DNA of 64,000 bases from an uncultured Bacteroidales bacterium (GCA_947625885.1 CANQQA010000007.1:27821-91820), one strand, 5' to 3'. Counted from the first letter of the stretch, positions 36,983 to 46,845 are shown. Numbers and translations are program-made. Notes: generated from the sequence alone by a model not told the origin.

Positions 36983-36999
36983 TAATTAACGAAATTATT

Positions 37000-37042
37000 A
37001 AGAAACGGGTGCGACGGCAAAACAGCGTCGCACCCGTTTCTT
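37000..37042 (+). terminator. Terminator of the dcw-yqeY-serS unit
   Basis: A perfect 16-bp stem (37000-37015 with 37027-37042) closing an 11-base loop, 17 bases after the serS stop. Only a short T stretch follows, but the stem is very strong. Confidence 0.85.
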
Positions 37043-37059
37043 ATGAAATGATGCATCTC

Positions 37060-37797
37060 CTATTCTGCCTTTATATTGTACTTTATGAGCGCATCTTCAA
37101 TGTGTTTTGATATATCTATACTCATTCTTGTTTTTGTATTTAAATCAGATAAATTAGAGTAAACGACTACGAGTCCATCTACTGAAGAATTATATGTAAC
37201 ACCAACGCCATAATCAACTTTGGGGTCAGCTATTTCTCCATAAAAATGAGCAAAAGATTTCGTATTCATATCTCCTTCTAACGTTAAATATCGCTCTGAT
37301 AAAAAATTTTCCAACGAATAAGCGGCAGATAATTGGACAATTACACAACTTGACCTCAGTTTCCCGTTTTCAAACATATACCAATAATATGGCGCATTTT
37401 CATTACTGCTTTTGTATATTAGATATTCCAAATCAGAGATATACGGAGTACCATAACGGCTCCTTATCGTTTCCATCGATGCGCCAAAGTCCAAACAGGG
37501 TTCTTCATAAAGACTATATTTGGGTATCACTTCTACATTGAATGATAGTCCGTGATCAGATTCTCGAACAATCGTTTTTCCCACAAATTGACTTTCAATT
37601 ACTCCATTTGAAATCATTGCGACAAACTCGTTGTCAGACGACCAATTAAGATTGCTTACATTCACGCCTTGTATATTCTCGTTTTGAGAATGATACAAGG
37701 TGTAGGACATTTTAGATAACGATACATCTTCCTCGTTTTTGGAACACGACGCCATTGTAACAGCAGTTGCAATAGCCCAAAAGAACATTTTTTTCAT
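37060..37797 (-). CDS. Putative lipoprotein with Ig-like segment
   Basis: A 245-residue exported protein not recognised as a named family. Signal peptide ends ATAVTMASC with lipid Cys18, followed by a charged spacer (SKNEEDVS). Residues about 45-85 (LNWSSDNEFVAMISNGVIESQFVGKTIV, in part NLNWSSDNEF and GKTIV) look like a bacterial Ig-like group 2 strand pattern. The rest has a conserved-looking FGASMETIRSRYG block. The gene is more AT-rich than its neighbours, stands alone between two terminators or spacers, and may be an accessory gene. Function unknown. Confidence 0.65.
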   Translation of the reverse strand: MKKMFFWAIATAVTMASCSKNEEDVSLSKMSYTLYHSQNENIQGVNVSNLNWSSDNEFVAMISNGVIESQFVGKTIVRESDHGLSFNVEVIPKYSLYEEPCLDFGASMETIRSRYGTPYISDLEYLIYKSSNENAPYYWYMFENGKLRSSCVIVQLSAAYSLENFLSERYLTLEGDMNTKSFAHFYGEIADPKVDYGVGVTYNSSVDGLVVVYSNLSDLNTKTRMSIDISKHIEDALIKYNIKAE

Positions 37798-38144
37798 TGT
37801 TAATTATTTATATGTTTTGTGCAATAGTGCCTCACACTGCAACACACGCACAAAAAACGTGAGTTGGCTCATAGTATCAGAGGTACTGCCATACCCACGC
37901 AACATACAAGCACAACCCACGCTATAACATGGGCGCTTTGTGCTTATTGATCCTTGTTGCGTTTGAAAATTGGCAGTTTTCTGATACAAGTTCAATAGCA
38001 AAAACGCTATTCTATGTAAAAAGTGTACCACCCTCCGGCAGTACAGCACAAATATAGCGATATTTTTTTACGGCAAAAAGGATTGTATTAATTTTGTAAT
38101 TACGCTTTTATAAAAAAGCGCGTGTGTTTTTCACGAAAAAATCT
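37798..38144. other. AT-rich intergenic stretch, no confident gene
   Basis: Between the lipoprotein start and the SDR promoter. A minus-strand frame of 81 codons (37804-38049) is open but starts without a credible upstream signal and has an odd composition. An 8-bp inverted repeat (37908-37915 with 37938-37945) surrounds a GC-rich centre. It may be a small dispersed repeat or an RNA leader; I cannot assign it. Confidence 0.3.
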
Positions 38145-38152
38145 TATTTTTG
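38145..38152 (+). promoter_or_regulatory. -7 element of the SDR gene
   Basis: TATTTTTG fits TAnnTTTG and lies 19 bases before the ATG at 38172. No convincing -33 match. Confidence 0.45.
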
Positions 38153-38171
38153 TTTGACAGAATAACCGATT

Positions 38172-38918
38172 ATGAATCGCATCGTCATCATGGGAGCCAC
38201 TTCGGGCATCGGCATGGAAGTGGCGAAACTGTGCATCGCCGCCGGCTGGCATGTGGGCGTGGCAGGTCGCCGCACCGAGCTGCTGGAGCCGCTGCGCGCC
38301 GCAGCACCCGACCGTGTAGTTACTGCCAGCATCGATGTTACCGCCGAAAATGCGCCGGAAAAACTGTCGCAACTCGTCGAGGCGTTGGGTGGCATGGATA
38401 TTTACCTTCATGTGTCGGGTATCGGGAAACAGAATTTAGAGCTCGACCCCGCACCCGAAATACGCACGGTCGAGACCAACGCCACCGGCTTCACCCGCAT
38501 GGTAACGGCGGCATTCGGCTACTTCGCCCGACAAGGGCGCGGACACATCGCTGCCGTAACGTCGATTGCCGGCACGAAAGGATTGGGCGCGGCAGCGGCA
38601 TACTCGGCTACGAAAGGGTTTCAAAACATCTACCTCGACGCGCTGGCTCAACTCGCCCGTATGAGAAAACTGAAAATCGCTTTTACCGACATTCGTCCGG
38701 GATTCGTGGCGACCGACCTGCTCGACCAAAAGCACCGCTACCCGATGTTGATGCCCGTAGAACCGATTGCCTGTAAAATATTTTCGGCAATAAAACATCG
38801 GCGGCGGCGCATCGTCATCGACCGACGCTACGCTGTGCTTACTTTTTTCTGGCGGCTTCTCCCTGCCTGCCTGTGGGAACGCCTACCGGTAAAAAGCAAA
38901 GTCCTAAAAAAGAAATAA
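38172..38918 (+). CDS. Short-chain dehydrogenase/reductase
   Basis: A 248-residue classical SDR oxidoreductase. The NAD(P)-binding GATSGIG lies at residues 8-14, the catalytic serine in AAVTSIAGTKG, and the YxxxK pair in AYSATKGFQ; RPGFVATDLL follows. The C-terminus is unusually basic (KHRRRRIVIDRRYAVL) with a short hydrophobic stretch, perhaps for membrane contact. The substrate is unknown; homologues act on sugars, lipids and ketones. It is a single gene with its own promoter. Confidence 0.85.
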   Translation: MNRIVIMGATSGIGMEVAKLCIAAGWHVGVAGRRTELLEPLRAAAPDRVVTASIDVTAENAPEKLSQLVEALGGMDIYLHVSGIGKQNLELDPAPEIRTVETNATGFTRMVTAAFGYFARQGRGHIAAVTSIAGTKGLGAAAAYSATKGFQNIYLDALAQLARMRKLKIAFTDIRPGFVATDLLDQKHRYPMLMPVEPIACKIFSAIKHRRRRIVIDRRYAVLTFFWRLLPACLWERLPVKSKVLKKK

Positions 38919-38941
38919 CCATTCTCTCGGAATGGCTATTT
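38914..38941. terminator. Imperfect hairpin between convergent genes
   Basis: A 10-bp stem with one mismatch and a 7-base loop covers the end of the SDR gene and the last codons of the thioesterase. A possible shared bidirectional terminator. Confidence 0.45.
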
Positions 38942-39706
38942 GTCGTAAATCGTTCGGGGTGAAAAGGGCTGCCACGTAGAGTCGATGAGGCAAAGCAGTG
39001 CGTTATCGCCCTCCCGCAAGAATCGGAAAGAATAGCGGTCGGCAGGCTCGGGGCAAAACATTTCACAAATGATGCGGTCGTCGAGAAAGGCTTCGTTGCG
39101 GTAACGTATATCGAGCTGCCTGACGGTATGCGCCACCCGATAGGCTGCGGGAATGAGCCTCTCGGCAATGGCGGGATAGCACCGGTTGCTGACGTGGCTG
39201 TTGAAGTCGAGTTCGGCGTAACTGATACGCTGCGTGGCAACAGCCGCCGGCTCCCCGACAAACGCCGGAAAAGCCTCGTGTTTGTGTGTCCCCGCCGCAT
39301 ATTCTTCGTGCCGCTCTATGCAATCGGTGCGCGAGCCGAAAGGGGTAAGCCTGCGCGTATCCTTATGCAGCAGACTGAAAACATAATGCCCGCCGGCAAA
39401 AACACGGCGCCGATCGTCGTACATTCTGAACTCCACGAAAAAACGCAGCGCCGAAATTTCGCTGACCCAGACTTCCACTTCGACCTCTTCCGACCAAAAG
39501 GGCAATTCGTCCGACAGCTCCATATTGACTTCGGAAATAACCCATATCAGGTTATCGGCGATGATGTCGTAAGCCGCCATGCGGTGCTGCGCCATATACC
39601 GGGCGGCGCAGTCCTGCGAGTAGCCCATGATGGCGTTGGGCGTAAGGCGATATTGCGTGTCGATGTCGTTTCCCGAAACCGGATATTTCAGGCGGAAAAA
39701 TTTCAT
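38936..39706 (-). CDS. Acyl-ACP thioesterase (FatA/FatB-like)
   Basis: A 256-residue double-hotdog protein of the acyl-ACP thioesterase family, releasing free fatty acids from ACP. First hotdog about residues 1-130 (IMGYSQDCAARYMAQHR; LPFWSEEVEVEVW), second about 150-256 with the catalytic-region pattern AELDFNSHVSNRCYP, where Asn and His are the expected catalytic residues. It is cytosolic and the last gene of a minus-strand group with the epimerase-family gene 12 bases upstream. Confidence 0.85.
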   Translation of the reverse strand: MKFFRLKYPVSGNDIDTQYRLTPNAIMGYSQDCAARYMAQHRMAAYDIIADNLIWVISEVNMELSDELPFWSEEVEVEVWVSEISALRFFVEFRMYDDRRRVFAGGHYVFSLLHKDTRRLTPFGSRTDCIERHEEYAAGTHKHEAFPAFVGEPAAVATQRISYAELDFNSHVSNRCYPAIAERLIPAAYRVAHTVRQLDIRYRNEAFLDDRIICEMFCPEPADRYSFRFLREGDNALLCLIDSTWQPFSPRTIYDK

Positions 39707-39718
39707 TCGATACGGAGC

Positions 39719-40720
39719 TTATATTTTGTTGCACACATACAAGTGCGTCGATGCACGGAACTCCTTACCCGGAGCGACGGATTGAAATCCGTAGGCTTTC
39801 GGGTCGGAGAGATTCGGGGCATTGGTAGCCCATGTCTGCGGCTCGGGGCAAGCATACGGCACGTTGCCGCCGTTGTTCCACAACGTCCAGAATTTGAATT
39901 GCGAATCCACTTCATAGCAAACCGACCACCCGGTGGCGGTGTCGGTGAGTATCGCGCCGTTGTAGGTGCGACCGCCGATATTCAACGGTTCGTTCACCAA
40001 CGCCCATTCCATCGCCTCGCCGCATGGAAGTATTCCCTCTTTGCGCAAGGGAGCTTCGGCAGCGCCCAAGTCGAACAGTTTTTCGGTGGGGAGCGTGCGC
40101 TCGTTCATTTCCATGCGTTTTCCTGCCGACAGGCGCAAGCGGTAATTTTCGGGTTTTCCGTCGGGCGTGAACGGCACGCGCAGCGGCGTATGGAATCCCA
40201 TGCCTACGGGCATCGCTTTGTCGCTGCGATTCTCGAACACGGTGGTCTGGGACAAGCCTTTCTCATCAAGCCGGAATATCATGCGGCAGACAAATTCGTG
40301 CGGGAAATCGGCATATATGGCGTCGTTGAATGCGTTGCAATAATAGACTGCCTCCACTTCGGCATATCCGTCGCCCTCGCAGGTGCGGCACACGCTGAAC
40401 GGCTGGCTTTTGATAATGCCGTGATGATAGTTGTTCTGTGCCGGAATGGTAATGGGGTATTGGTATTTGCGTCCGTCGAACGTATATGTTCCGTCGGCAA
40501 TGCGGTTGGGCGGGAAAAGCAAGGGCAGCCCGTAAATCTGCGGACGCTCTTTGAAATTCTCTATTTCGTCGGCTGCGGGTGTGCGCAGTATTTCGATGCC
40601 GGAGGCAAGATGTTTCAACCGCACTACATTGGCGCCTACCGAAGGTATCATCAGAGCCTCGTAGCCGCCGGCGGCAAATGCTACGGCAGGAATGCCGTAG
40701 AAATCGACTTTTTTTATCAT
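39719..40720 (-). CDS. Aldose 1-epimerase family protein
   Basis: A 333-residue galactose-mutarotase-fold protein. The N-terminal ALMIPSVGANVVRLKH and GLPLLFPPNRIADGTYTF segments and the NNYHHGIIKSQPF histidine segment are typical of this family; GMGFHTPLRVPF follows. It probably interconverts sugar anomers, but many members have unknown substrates. It follows the HIT gene by 20 bases and precedes the thioesterase by 12, all on the minus strand. Confidence 0.86.
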   Translation of the reverse strand: MIKKVDFYGIPAVAFAAGGYEALMIPSVGANVVRLKHLASGIEILRTPAADEIENFKERPQIYGLPLLFPPNRIADGTYTFDGRKYQYPITIPAQNNYHHGIIKSQPFSVCRTCEGDGYAEVEAVYYCNAFNDAIYADFPHEFVCRMIFRLDEKGLSQTTVFENRSDKAMPVGMGFHTPLRVPFTPDGKPENYRLRLSAGKRMEMNERTLPTEKLFDLGAAEAPLRKEGILPCGEAMEWALVNEPLNIGGRTYNGAILTDTATGWSVCYEVDSQFKFWTLWNNGGNVPYACPEPQTWATNAPNLSDPKAYGFQSVAPGKEFRASTHLYVCNKI

Positions 40721-40740
40721 GGTATTATCGGTTTTTGATT

Positions 40741-41133
40741 TTACATTTTCGAGGCTATCGCATCGGCGATGGCTTGCATCTTCTCGGGCGAAAGTTTCAG
40801 ACGCGGATTGGAGATGATCATGTCGCTCTCGCTGTTGATGGGAATCAAATGGATATGCGTATGCGGCACTTCAAGCCCCATGACGGCAACGCCTATTCGT
40901 CGGCACGGTACGGCTTTTTCGAGGGCGGCAGCCACTTTTTTGGCAAAGAGCAACAGCCCCGTGTAGGCGTTGTCGTCCATCGCGAAGAGGTAATCGCCTT
41001 CGGCTTTGGGTATGACTAGCGTGTGTCCCGCTGCCAACGGATTTATATCCAAAAAAGCGAAATATTTTTCGTCTTCGGCAACTTTGTAGCAGGGAATTTC
41101 GCCTGCTACGATGCGACTGAACAAAGTAGGCAT
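40741..41133 (-). CDS. HIT family protein
   Basis: A 130-residue histidine-triad protein with the catalytic HTHIHL (H91, H93, H95) preceded by the nucleotide-binding FLDINPLAAGHTLVIPK block. HIT proteins hydrolyse nucleoside phosphoramidates or related nucleotidyl compounds in the cytosol. It lies 12 bases after greA on the same strand; the greA-HIT pair recurs in Bacteroidetes. Confidence 0.93.
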   Translation of the reverse strand: MPTLFSRIVAGEIPCYKVAEDEKYFAFLDINPLAAGHTLVIPKAEGDYLFAMDDNAYTGLLLFAKKVAAALEKAVPCRRIGVAVMGLEVPHTHIHLIPINSESDMIISNPRLKLSPEKMQAIADAIASKM

Positions 41134-41145
41134 GGTAGTATTTTA

Positions 41146-41616
41146 TTAAATGGAAATTTCCAGAATTTCAAATTTCATCGTACCCGACGGCACTTTTATT
41201 TCGCAAATGTCGCCGACTTTTTTCCCGAGCAATCCTTGTGCAATGGGGGTGCTCGATGCGATTTTCCCCTCTTTCAGGTTGGCTTCGCTTTCGGCGACGA
41301 TGGTATATTCCATCGTCATCTTGTTTTGCACGTTGCGTATTTTCACCCGATTGAGTATCTGCACCGTATCGGTGTTGAGTTTCGAGTCGTCGATAATCCG
41401 GGCATTTGCCACTTTGTCTTTGAGTTGGGAAATCTTCATTTCCAACATGCCTTGAGCCTCTTTTGCGGCATCGTACTCGGCATTTTCCGACAAATCACCT
41501 TTGTCGCGGGCTTCGGCTATCTGCCGCGAAATTTCCGGACGCTTCACTGTTTCGAGATAGAGTATCTCGTCCATCATTTTTTTATAACCCTCTTCGGTCA
41601 TGTACACGACTGCCAT
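41146..41616 (-). CDS. greA: Transcription elongation factor GreA
   Basis: A 156-residue Gre factor that stimulates RNA cleavage by backtracked RNA polymerase. The N-terminal coiled coil (about residues 5-75) carries the acidic tip DKGDLSENAEYDAAKEAQ, quoted in part as GDLSENAEY, and the C-terminal FKBP-like domain has SPIAQGLLGKKVGDICEIKVPSG. First gene of greA-HIT-epimerase-thioesterase. A near-consensus -7 (TATCTTCG, minus strand) lies near 41723-41730. Confidence 0.95.
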   Translation of the reverse strand: MAVVYMTEEGYKKMMDEILYLETVKRPEISRQIAEARDKGDLSENAEYDAAKEAQGMLEMKISQLKDKVANARIIDDSKLNTDTVQILNRVKIRNVQNKMTMEYTIVAESEANLKEGKIASSTPIAQGLLGKKVGDICEIKVPSGTMKFEILEISI

Positions 41617-41665
41617 AATTTTTTCTCCTTTATTTGGGCATTAAAAAACATTTTCATGGAAAATA

Positions 41666-41702
41666 ACAAAAAAGAATCCCGGCTGTTTAGCAACCGGAAC
41701 TC
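41666..41702 (-). terminator. Terminator after the TlpA-like gene
   Basis: On the minus strand a 12-bp stem with three G-U pairs (41674-41685 with 41691-41702), 5-base loop, then TTTTTTG. It lies between the TlpA-like gene and greA. Confidence 0.75.
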
Positions 41703-41771
41703 CTTTTTACCATTCGTTGATGCGAAGATAGACTTTTTTTTTCAATCTTCCAAACAAATCGCCCGATTTTT

Positions 41772-42926
41772 TCATTTCGATTTTTGCCGAAGCATTTTTT
41801 CTATGGCTTCGGGAAGGGCTTGGAGCGACTCCACCCGCTGCTGCAAAACGCCGTCCCGGTCGATAAGAAAAGCGGTAGGCAGCGATTGCACATTATATGA
41901 ACGGGCTGCACGCGAGCGCGACGTTTCGGCATCGCGCACGCAAACCCACGGCAGGTTGTCGGCAGACACCTGCCAAAGATTTTCATCGACATCGAGCGAC
42001 ACTTGGTATATCTCAAATCCCTGCTCGTGGTAGCGGTCGTGCAGTTGCACCAGCGCACGATTGTATTCGGGGGCATATTCGCCTTCGTATGCCGTAAAAT
42101 CGAGCAGGATTACATTGCCTTTGAGGTCGCTCAACCGATGTTTTTTGCCATAGCAGTCGGGCAGCTCGATGTCGATAAGCGACACTTCGACAGCTGTTGG
42201 AGCCTCGGATTCTTTCGGCTGGCTGTGCTGCCGTTCGTTTTGAAGAATGGCAAGCGCCAACTCATAGAGATGTTTGGCGCGGGGCGACTCCGGCAGAAGG
42301 GAATAGTAGGCATTGGCAACTGCCAGAATGAAACGATTGTCCTCCCGCTTAGTCCGGTCGAAAATATCGAGACCGTTCACCTGCTGGAATATGGCAAAAT
42401 ATGCCGCAAGCGATGCCGGAGCCTCCATAATATAGGGTGTTACCGATTCTTTGTATTTGGCTATTTCTTCCTGCAATTTCCCGATAAGCATCTTTTGTTC
42501 CTCCGCAGAAAGATTTTTTTGCTTTTCGGCATTTTCGAGAGCGCCTTTCAAGCGCGCACCCGCCTGAGCAATATGGCGTATTTTCTCACTCTCCGGCGAG
42601 CCGTCCACCCGATAATCGGCGGCAATGGGCAGGCGGGTTATATCGACGGTTATCGTCTCGGTCGAATCGACAGCAAGATATACCGACGACGAGTCGAGGC
42701 GCAGCCGGTAAAATTCGGGGTATTCCGGACGGGCTGCATAAAAAGAGAACGACCCGTCTGCCGAGAGGCGCGCCGAATCGAGTACGACCGTACGACTCAG
42801 CTGCACGGCATCGAAATAGAGCGTCTTTCCCGCACCCTCTTTTACTTGTCCCTGTATGTGAAACTCGTTTCTATGGCAACCGCCCACAAACAGGAGCGAT
42901 AACAAAAGGACAATTATTTTTTTCAT
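41772..42926 (-). CDS. TlpA-like thioredoxin-fold lipoprotein lacking CxxC
   Basis: A 384-residue lipoprotein with lipid Cys17 (LFVGGC), an N-terminal DUF4369-type beta domain (about 20-110), a helical middle region (115-235) and a C-terminal AhpC/TlpA thioredoxin fold (about 245-384). At the place of the WCxxC active site it reads [11 protein letters not shown] (278-288), so both redox cysteines are absent, while the cis-proline region [12 protein letters not shown] is kept. It cannot act as a normal disulphide reductase; a binding or scaffold role in the envelope is more likely. The -33/-7 pair is at 42954-42984. Confidence 0.85.
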   Translation of the reverse strand: MKKIIVLLLSLLFVGGCHRNEFHIQGQVKEGAGKTLYFDAVQLSRTVVLDSARLSADGSFSFYAARPEYPEFYRLRLDSSSVYLAVDSTETITVDITRLPIAADYRVDGSPESEKIRHIAQAGARLKGALENAEKQKNLSAEEQKMLIGKLQEEIAKYKESVTPYIMEAPASLAAYFAIFQQVNGLDIFDRTKREDNRFILAVANAYYSLLPESPRAKHLYELALAILQNERQHSQPKESEAPTAVEVSLIDIELPDCYGKKHRLSDLKGNVILLDFTAYEGEYAPEYNRALVQLHDRYHEQGFEIYQVSLDVDENLWQVSADNLPWVCVRDAETSRSRAARSYNVQSLPTAFLIDRDGVLQQRVESLQALPEAIEKMLRQKSK

Positions 42927-42953
42927 GTCGTAAATTCAAAAAAATTCTTACCA

Positions 42954-42984
42954 CAAATGTAATACAACATTTTCGTTTCCCGAA
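42954..42984 (-). promoter_or_regulatory. Promoter of the TlpA-like gene
   Basis: Minus strand: TTCG (42981-42984), 19-base spacer, TACATTTG (42954-42961), a perfect -7 with a weak -33. Confidence 0.45.
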
Positions 42985-43084
42985 AGCCCGAAGCAATAAT
43001 TCCGTAAAAAATCTTCATTTTGGCTATTTGTTCGGAAAAACGGGTATCAAGAAGCTGTTTTTTGGAGATTTTCTTTCATTTATA

Positions 43085-43115
43085 TTCGATTACCCATATT
43101 TTTTGCTTATCTTTG
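43085..43115 (+). promoter_or_regulatory. Promoter of pnp
   Basis: TTCG (43085-43088), 19-base spacer, TATCTTTG (43108-43115). It lies 32 bases before the pnp ATG and excludes the longer in-frame start at 43028. Confidence 0.55.
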
Positions 43116-43147
43116 CCCGATTTTTAGAAAGACGAAAAACAAACAAG

Positions 43148-45367
43148 ATGAAAATTGTAAAGAAAACTATCGACTTGGGAGATGGGAGAACCATCACCAT
43201 CGAGACCGGAAAATTGGCAAAACAAGCCGACGGTGCGGTAGAGGTACGCATGGGCAACACCATGCTGCTGGCGACCGTCGTGTCGGCGAAAGAAGTCGGC
43301 GAAGACGTGGACTTCATGCCTTTGCAAGTAGAGTACAAAGAACGTTATTCCGCATTCGGACGCTTCCCGGGCGGGTTCACCCGCCGCGAAGGACGCGCAT
43401 CGGATTATGAAATCCTTACGGCGCGTTTGGTCGATCGTGCATTGCGCCCGCTGTTCCCCGATAACTATCACGCCGAAACATTCGTCAATATCATGATGTT
43501 CTCTGCCGACGGAAAAGACATTCCCGACGCATTGGCAGGTCTGGCAGCATCGGCTGCGCTGGCTGTTTCGGACGTACCTTTCAACGGCCCTATTTCCGAA
43601 GTGCGCGTAGCCCGCATCGACGGACAGTTCCGCGTAAATCCCACTTTCGAGGAGTTGGAACACGCCGACATGGATATCATGGTGGGCGCCACCTACGAAA
43701 ACATCATGATGGTCGAAGGCGAAATGAATGAAGTTTCGGAAGCCGATTTGCTCGCCGCCATGAAATTCGCCCACGAAGCCATCAAGGTACAGTGCAAGGC
43801 GCAAATGGAATTGGCCGAGGAGGTCGGCTCGACCGTGAAACGCGAATACTGTCACGAAGTCAATGACGAAGAACTGCGCAAAGACGTATGGGCAAAATGC
43901 TACGACGAAGCATACGCCATAGCCCGCTCGGGCAATGCCGACAAACACGCCCGTTCGGAGGCATTCGACGCCATTGCCGAAAAATATCTGGCAGCTATGG
44001 ACCCCGAAGAAGCCGAAGCCAAAAAGCCGTTGGTAAAACGCTACTACCACGATGTGGAGAAAGAGGCGATGCGCCGCTGCATTCTCGATGAAGGCAAACG
44101 CCTCGACGGTCGTACGACCACCCAGATTCGTCCTATCTGGTGCGAAGTCGATTACCTGCCGGGTCCTCACGGCTCTTCGATATTCACACGCGGAGAAACC
44201 CAATCGCTCTCGACGGTTACGCTGGGTACCAAACTCGACGAAAAAATCGTGGACGACGTGCTCAACCAAGGACACGACCGCTTCCTGCTGCACTACAACT
44301 TCCCTCCCTACTCCACCGGCGAAGCCAAAGCAAGCCGCGGCGTAGGTCGTCGCGAAATAGGGCATGGTAACCTTGCCAACCGCGCTTTGAAAAGCATGAT
44401 TCCCGACGACTATCCTTATGCCATACGCATCGTTTCGGATATTCTCGAATCGAACGGCTCGTCGTCTATGGCGACCGTCTGCGCCGGAACGCTCGCCCTT
44501 ATGGACGCCGGCGTGAAAATAAAGAAACCCGTTTCGGGTATCGCCATGGGGCTGATTACCGACAAAGATAATGTGAAATACGCCATTCTCTCCGATATTC
44601 TCGGCGACGAAGACCACCTCGGCGATATGGACTTCAAGGTAACGGGTACGAAAGACGGTATCACCGCCACGCAAATGGACATCAAGGTGGACGGTCTTTC
44701 CTACGAAGTGCTGGAAAAAGCCCTGAACCAAGCCAAAGAGGGCAGAATGCACATTCTCGGAAAAATACTCGACACGATTGCCGAACCGCGCGCCGACTTC
44801 AAACCGCACGTTCCGCGCATCGAAGTGATAGAGATTCCCAAAGACATGATCGGCGCCGTAATAGGTCCGGGCGGAAAAATCATACAAGGCATACAAGAAG
44901 ATACGAAGACCGTCATCACCATCGACGAAATCGACGGTGTGGGTCGGGTGGAAATCGCGGCTCCGGGTCGCGACGCCATCAACGCCGCTCTGGCTCGTAT
45001 CAAAGGCATCGTAGCCATTCCCGAAGTAGGCGAAGTCTATACCGGAAAAGTAAAATCTATTCTCGCTTTCGGTGCATTCGTGGAATTTATGCCGGGTAAA
45101 GACGGATTGCTCCACATCTCGGAAATCTGCTGGAAACGCCTCGAAACGATGGAAGAATCCGGTCTGAAAGAGGGCGACGAAGTAACCGTGAAGTTGCTCG
45201 AAATCGACCCGAAAACCGGCAAGTTCCGTCTTTCGATGAAAGCCCTGCAACCCCGTCCCGAAGGTATGCCGGAAACTCGTGAACCCCGCAACAACGGCGA
45301 ACATCATCACAATCGTCCGCATCACGAAAATCGGGGACCTCGCGACAACCACGAGAAAAAAGATTAA
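43148..45367 (+). CDS. pnp: Polyribonucleotide nucleotidyltransferase
   Basis: A 739-residue PNPase, degrading RNA 3' to 5' by phosphorolysis as a trimer. Order: first RNase PH-like domain from residue 1 (with [14 protein letters not shown]), a helical linker, second RNase PH domain (about 310-560, including [23 protein letters not shown], in part GRREIGHG), a KH domain ([12 protein letters not shown]) and an S1 domain ([20 protein letters not shown]), then a His/Asn/Arg-rich tail. Start at the ATG giving [13 protein letters not shown]. Followed by a strong terminator. Confidence 0.97.
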   Translation: MKIVKKTIDLGDGRTITIETGKLAKQADGAVEVRMGNTMLLATVVSAKEVGEDVDFMPLQVEYKERYSAFGRFPGGFTRREGRASDYEILTARLVDRALRPLFPDNYHAETFVNIMMFSADGKDIPDALAGLAASAALAVSDVPFNGPISEVRVARIDGQFRVNPTFEELEHADMDIMVGATYENIMMVEGEMNEVSEADLLAAMKFAHEAIKVQCKAQMELAEEVGSTVKREYCHEVNDEELRKDVWAKCYDEAYAIARSGNADKHARSEAFDAIAEKYLAAMDPEEAEAKKPLVKRYYHDVEKEAMRRCILDEGKRLDGRTTTQIRPIWCEVDYLPGPHGSSIFTRGETQSLSTVTLGTKLDEKIVDDVLNQGHDRFLLHYNFPPYSTGEAKASRGVGRREIGHGNLANRALKSMIPDDYPYAIRIVSDILESNGSSSMATVCAGTLALMDAGVKIKKPVSGIAMGLITDKDNVKYAILSDILGDEDHLGDMDFKVTGTKDGITATQMDIKVDGLSYEVLEKALNQAKEGRMHILGKILDTIAEPRADFKPHVPRIEVIEIPKDMIGAVIGPGGKIIQGIQEDTKTVITIDEIDGVGRVEIAAPGRDAINAALARIKGIVAIPEVGEVYTGKVKSILAFGAFVEFMPGKDGLLHISEICWKRLETMEESGLKEGDEVTVKLLEIDPKTGKFRLSMKALQPRPEGMPETREPRNNGEHHHNRPHHENRGPRDNHEKKD

Positions 45368-45388
45368 ACCTATCTGATTCTATAACGG

Positions 45389-45428
45389 ACAGAGGCGGGA
45401 AATTGAGTTTCCCGCCTCTGTTTTTTTC
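45389..45428 (+). terminator. Terminator of pnp
   Basis: A perfect 14-bp stem (acagaggcgggaaa, 45389-45402, with 45408-45421), 5-base loop and a run of seven T. Confidence 0.92.
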
Positions 45429-45457
45429 GATGAAATGGCGCATTTTCGCGTTTTGCT

Positions 45458-46744
45458 TTACTCCTTTTCCTTTACGTCGCGGGAGAGCAGGCGATGCCCG
45501 ATGCGGCAATAAAGGCACTTGTGCGGTTCGCAATAAGCGGTATAAAGCTGTATGGCAGCCTGACTGTCGAGCGCATTCTGCACCGTGATGCCTCCCTGCA
45601 CCACACACCGCACGAGGCGGTTGTCTTCCGGCGGCAGCTTTTCGAGCATCTGCATAGCCCGCTCCACAAGCGCCTCTTTGCCCGTGCGGGCAGCATAACT
45701 GTACAGCAGCGGCGCCACGCAATTGATGATGAGTATGCGCACGGCGCCGCGACCCAGCGTCTTATTTTGCGCCGGAGAAGTCGTTCCGAAAGAGTAGTGC
45801 GTCTCCCAATACCCTTCGAGCCGTATGTCGAACAACTCCTGCACGGCTTTCTCGTCGGCACATTCGAGTATGCGGGAAAAAACATTGAATCCCCTATGTA
45901 TCAACTGTGCCAACAAGGCGATGCGCTGGTGCGGAAAATTCGCCGGACGAAGCCGGAAAAATTTCCAGCAGCTGCCGTCGATAGGAGTAAGCGAAAATTT
46001 GTTCCGTAAAAAGTCATACTCCCGCACCATGCGCTGATAATAGGCATCGTCGGGATATTCGCCGGCAGCGAGCAAGCCCGCCTGTCCGAAAAGAAACGCC
46101 TCGATTTGAAAAAGCGAATCGGCGTGCTTCTGCAAAAACAGCAGCGGCAGACTGCGCGCCAGCCGTTCGAAAGCATCATTATTGACACCCAACCCCATGC
46201 TTCGCGCCAGCGTGATGTAGCACACCTCCTCCCAATCGCCCTGCCGTTCGTCGAGCCGGTCGAGTATGCGCAGGCTCTTTTGTTGCAGGCGTTCGAGGGC
46301 AAGGGCGGTAAGCCAGTCGGTCAGGAAAAGCGGCGGCAGCTCGGCAAGACGCCCGCCGCAAGGCAGGCTCTCCTGTCGGGAGGTCAGATATTCGTAATCG
46401 GCTTTCAGCCGCTCGGGTATGGTTACGACCCATTGCGGTATCGGCTCCCCGTTCTTGCGGCATATCTGCGTGTCGGCTTCCGTTACGACATGGAGTATCA
46501 CCGAATCGTAGGCGGCATCGCCGTCGTGATGATGCGCATGCCAATCGCTCGCGCGCAGGTGCATTTCGACATTTCCCGCCCATATACGGTCGCCGATGCG
46601 CACTTTGGCGTTGAAAAAGTCGGGACCCGCATCTTCGTTGCGGCGTCCGGCATCGAGCACTTCGATTTTCCGACCGTCGGTCGTTTCGGACGGGACGTGG
46701 CTCCACAACCGATGCTCCCACAGATAATAAAGCAACTTTTCCAT
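45458..46744 (-). CDS. DUF2851 family protein
   Basis: A 428-residue cytosolic protein of the Bacteroidetes-rich DUF2851 family. The N-terminus MEKLLYYLWEHRLW and the block DAGPDFFNAKVRIGDRIWAGNVEMH, in part GPDFFNAKVRIG and WAGNVEMHLRASDWHAH, are typical; the first part looks like a PD-(D/E)XK-like or phosphoesterase-like beta core, which is only an impression. The C-terminus CLYCRIGHRLL has two cysteines and a histidine that might bind metal. Function is not known. Start at the ATG giving MEKLLYY; a TTG/ATG further up is less likely. Confidence 0.85.
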   Translation of the reverse strand: MEKLLYYLWEHRLWSHVPSETTDGRKIEVLDAGRRNEDAGPDFFNAKVRIGDRIWAGNVEMHLRASDWHAHHHDGDAAYDSVILHVVTEADTQICRKNGEPIPQWVVTIPERLKADYEYLTSRQESLPCGGRLAELPPLFLTDWLTALALERLQQKSLRILDRLDERQGDWEEVCYITLARSMGLGVNNDAFERLARSLPLLFLQKHADSLFQIEAFLFGQAGLLAAGEYPDDAYYQRMVREYDFLRNKFSLTPIDGSCWKFFRLRPANFPHQRIALLAQLIHRGFNVFSRILECADEKAVQELFDIRLEGYWETHYSFGTTSPAQNKTLGRGAVRILIINCVAPLLYSYAARTGKEALVERAMQMLEKLPPEDNRLVRCVVQGGITVQNALDSQAAIQLYTAYCEPHKCLYCRIGHRLLSRDVKEKE

Positions 46745-46794
46745 AAAAAATCCTTTGTTATGCAAAATAAAGAATTTTCCGACAGGAAATTCAC

Positions 46795-46802
46795 TATCTT
46801 TG
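46795..46802 (+). promoter_or_regulatory. -7 element of the dapB operon
   Basis: TATCTTTG, a perfect TAnnTTTG, 43 bases before the dapB ATG. A clear -33 is not seen. Confidence 0.5.
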
Positions 46803-46845
46803 TAAAAATATTGACGGTAAACACGAAATCTTTATTCCATTTTTT

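Noticed and set aside
43028..43147. N-terminal extension of PNPase by 40 residues
   Set aside because: It would be translated through the promoter and does not resemble the PNPase N-terminus.
43124..45352. A 742-codon open frame on the minus strand opposite pnp
   Set aside because: Same explanation: pnp is complete and conserved on the plus strand, and the antisense peptide looks like no protein family.
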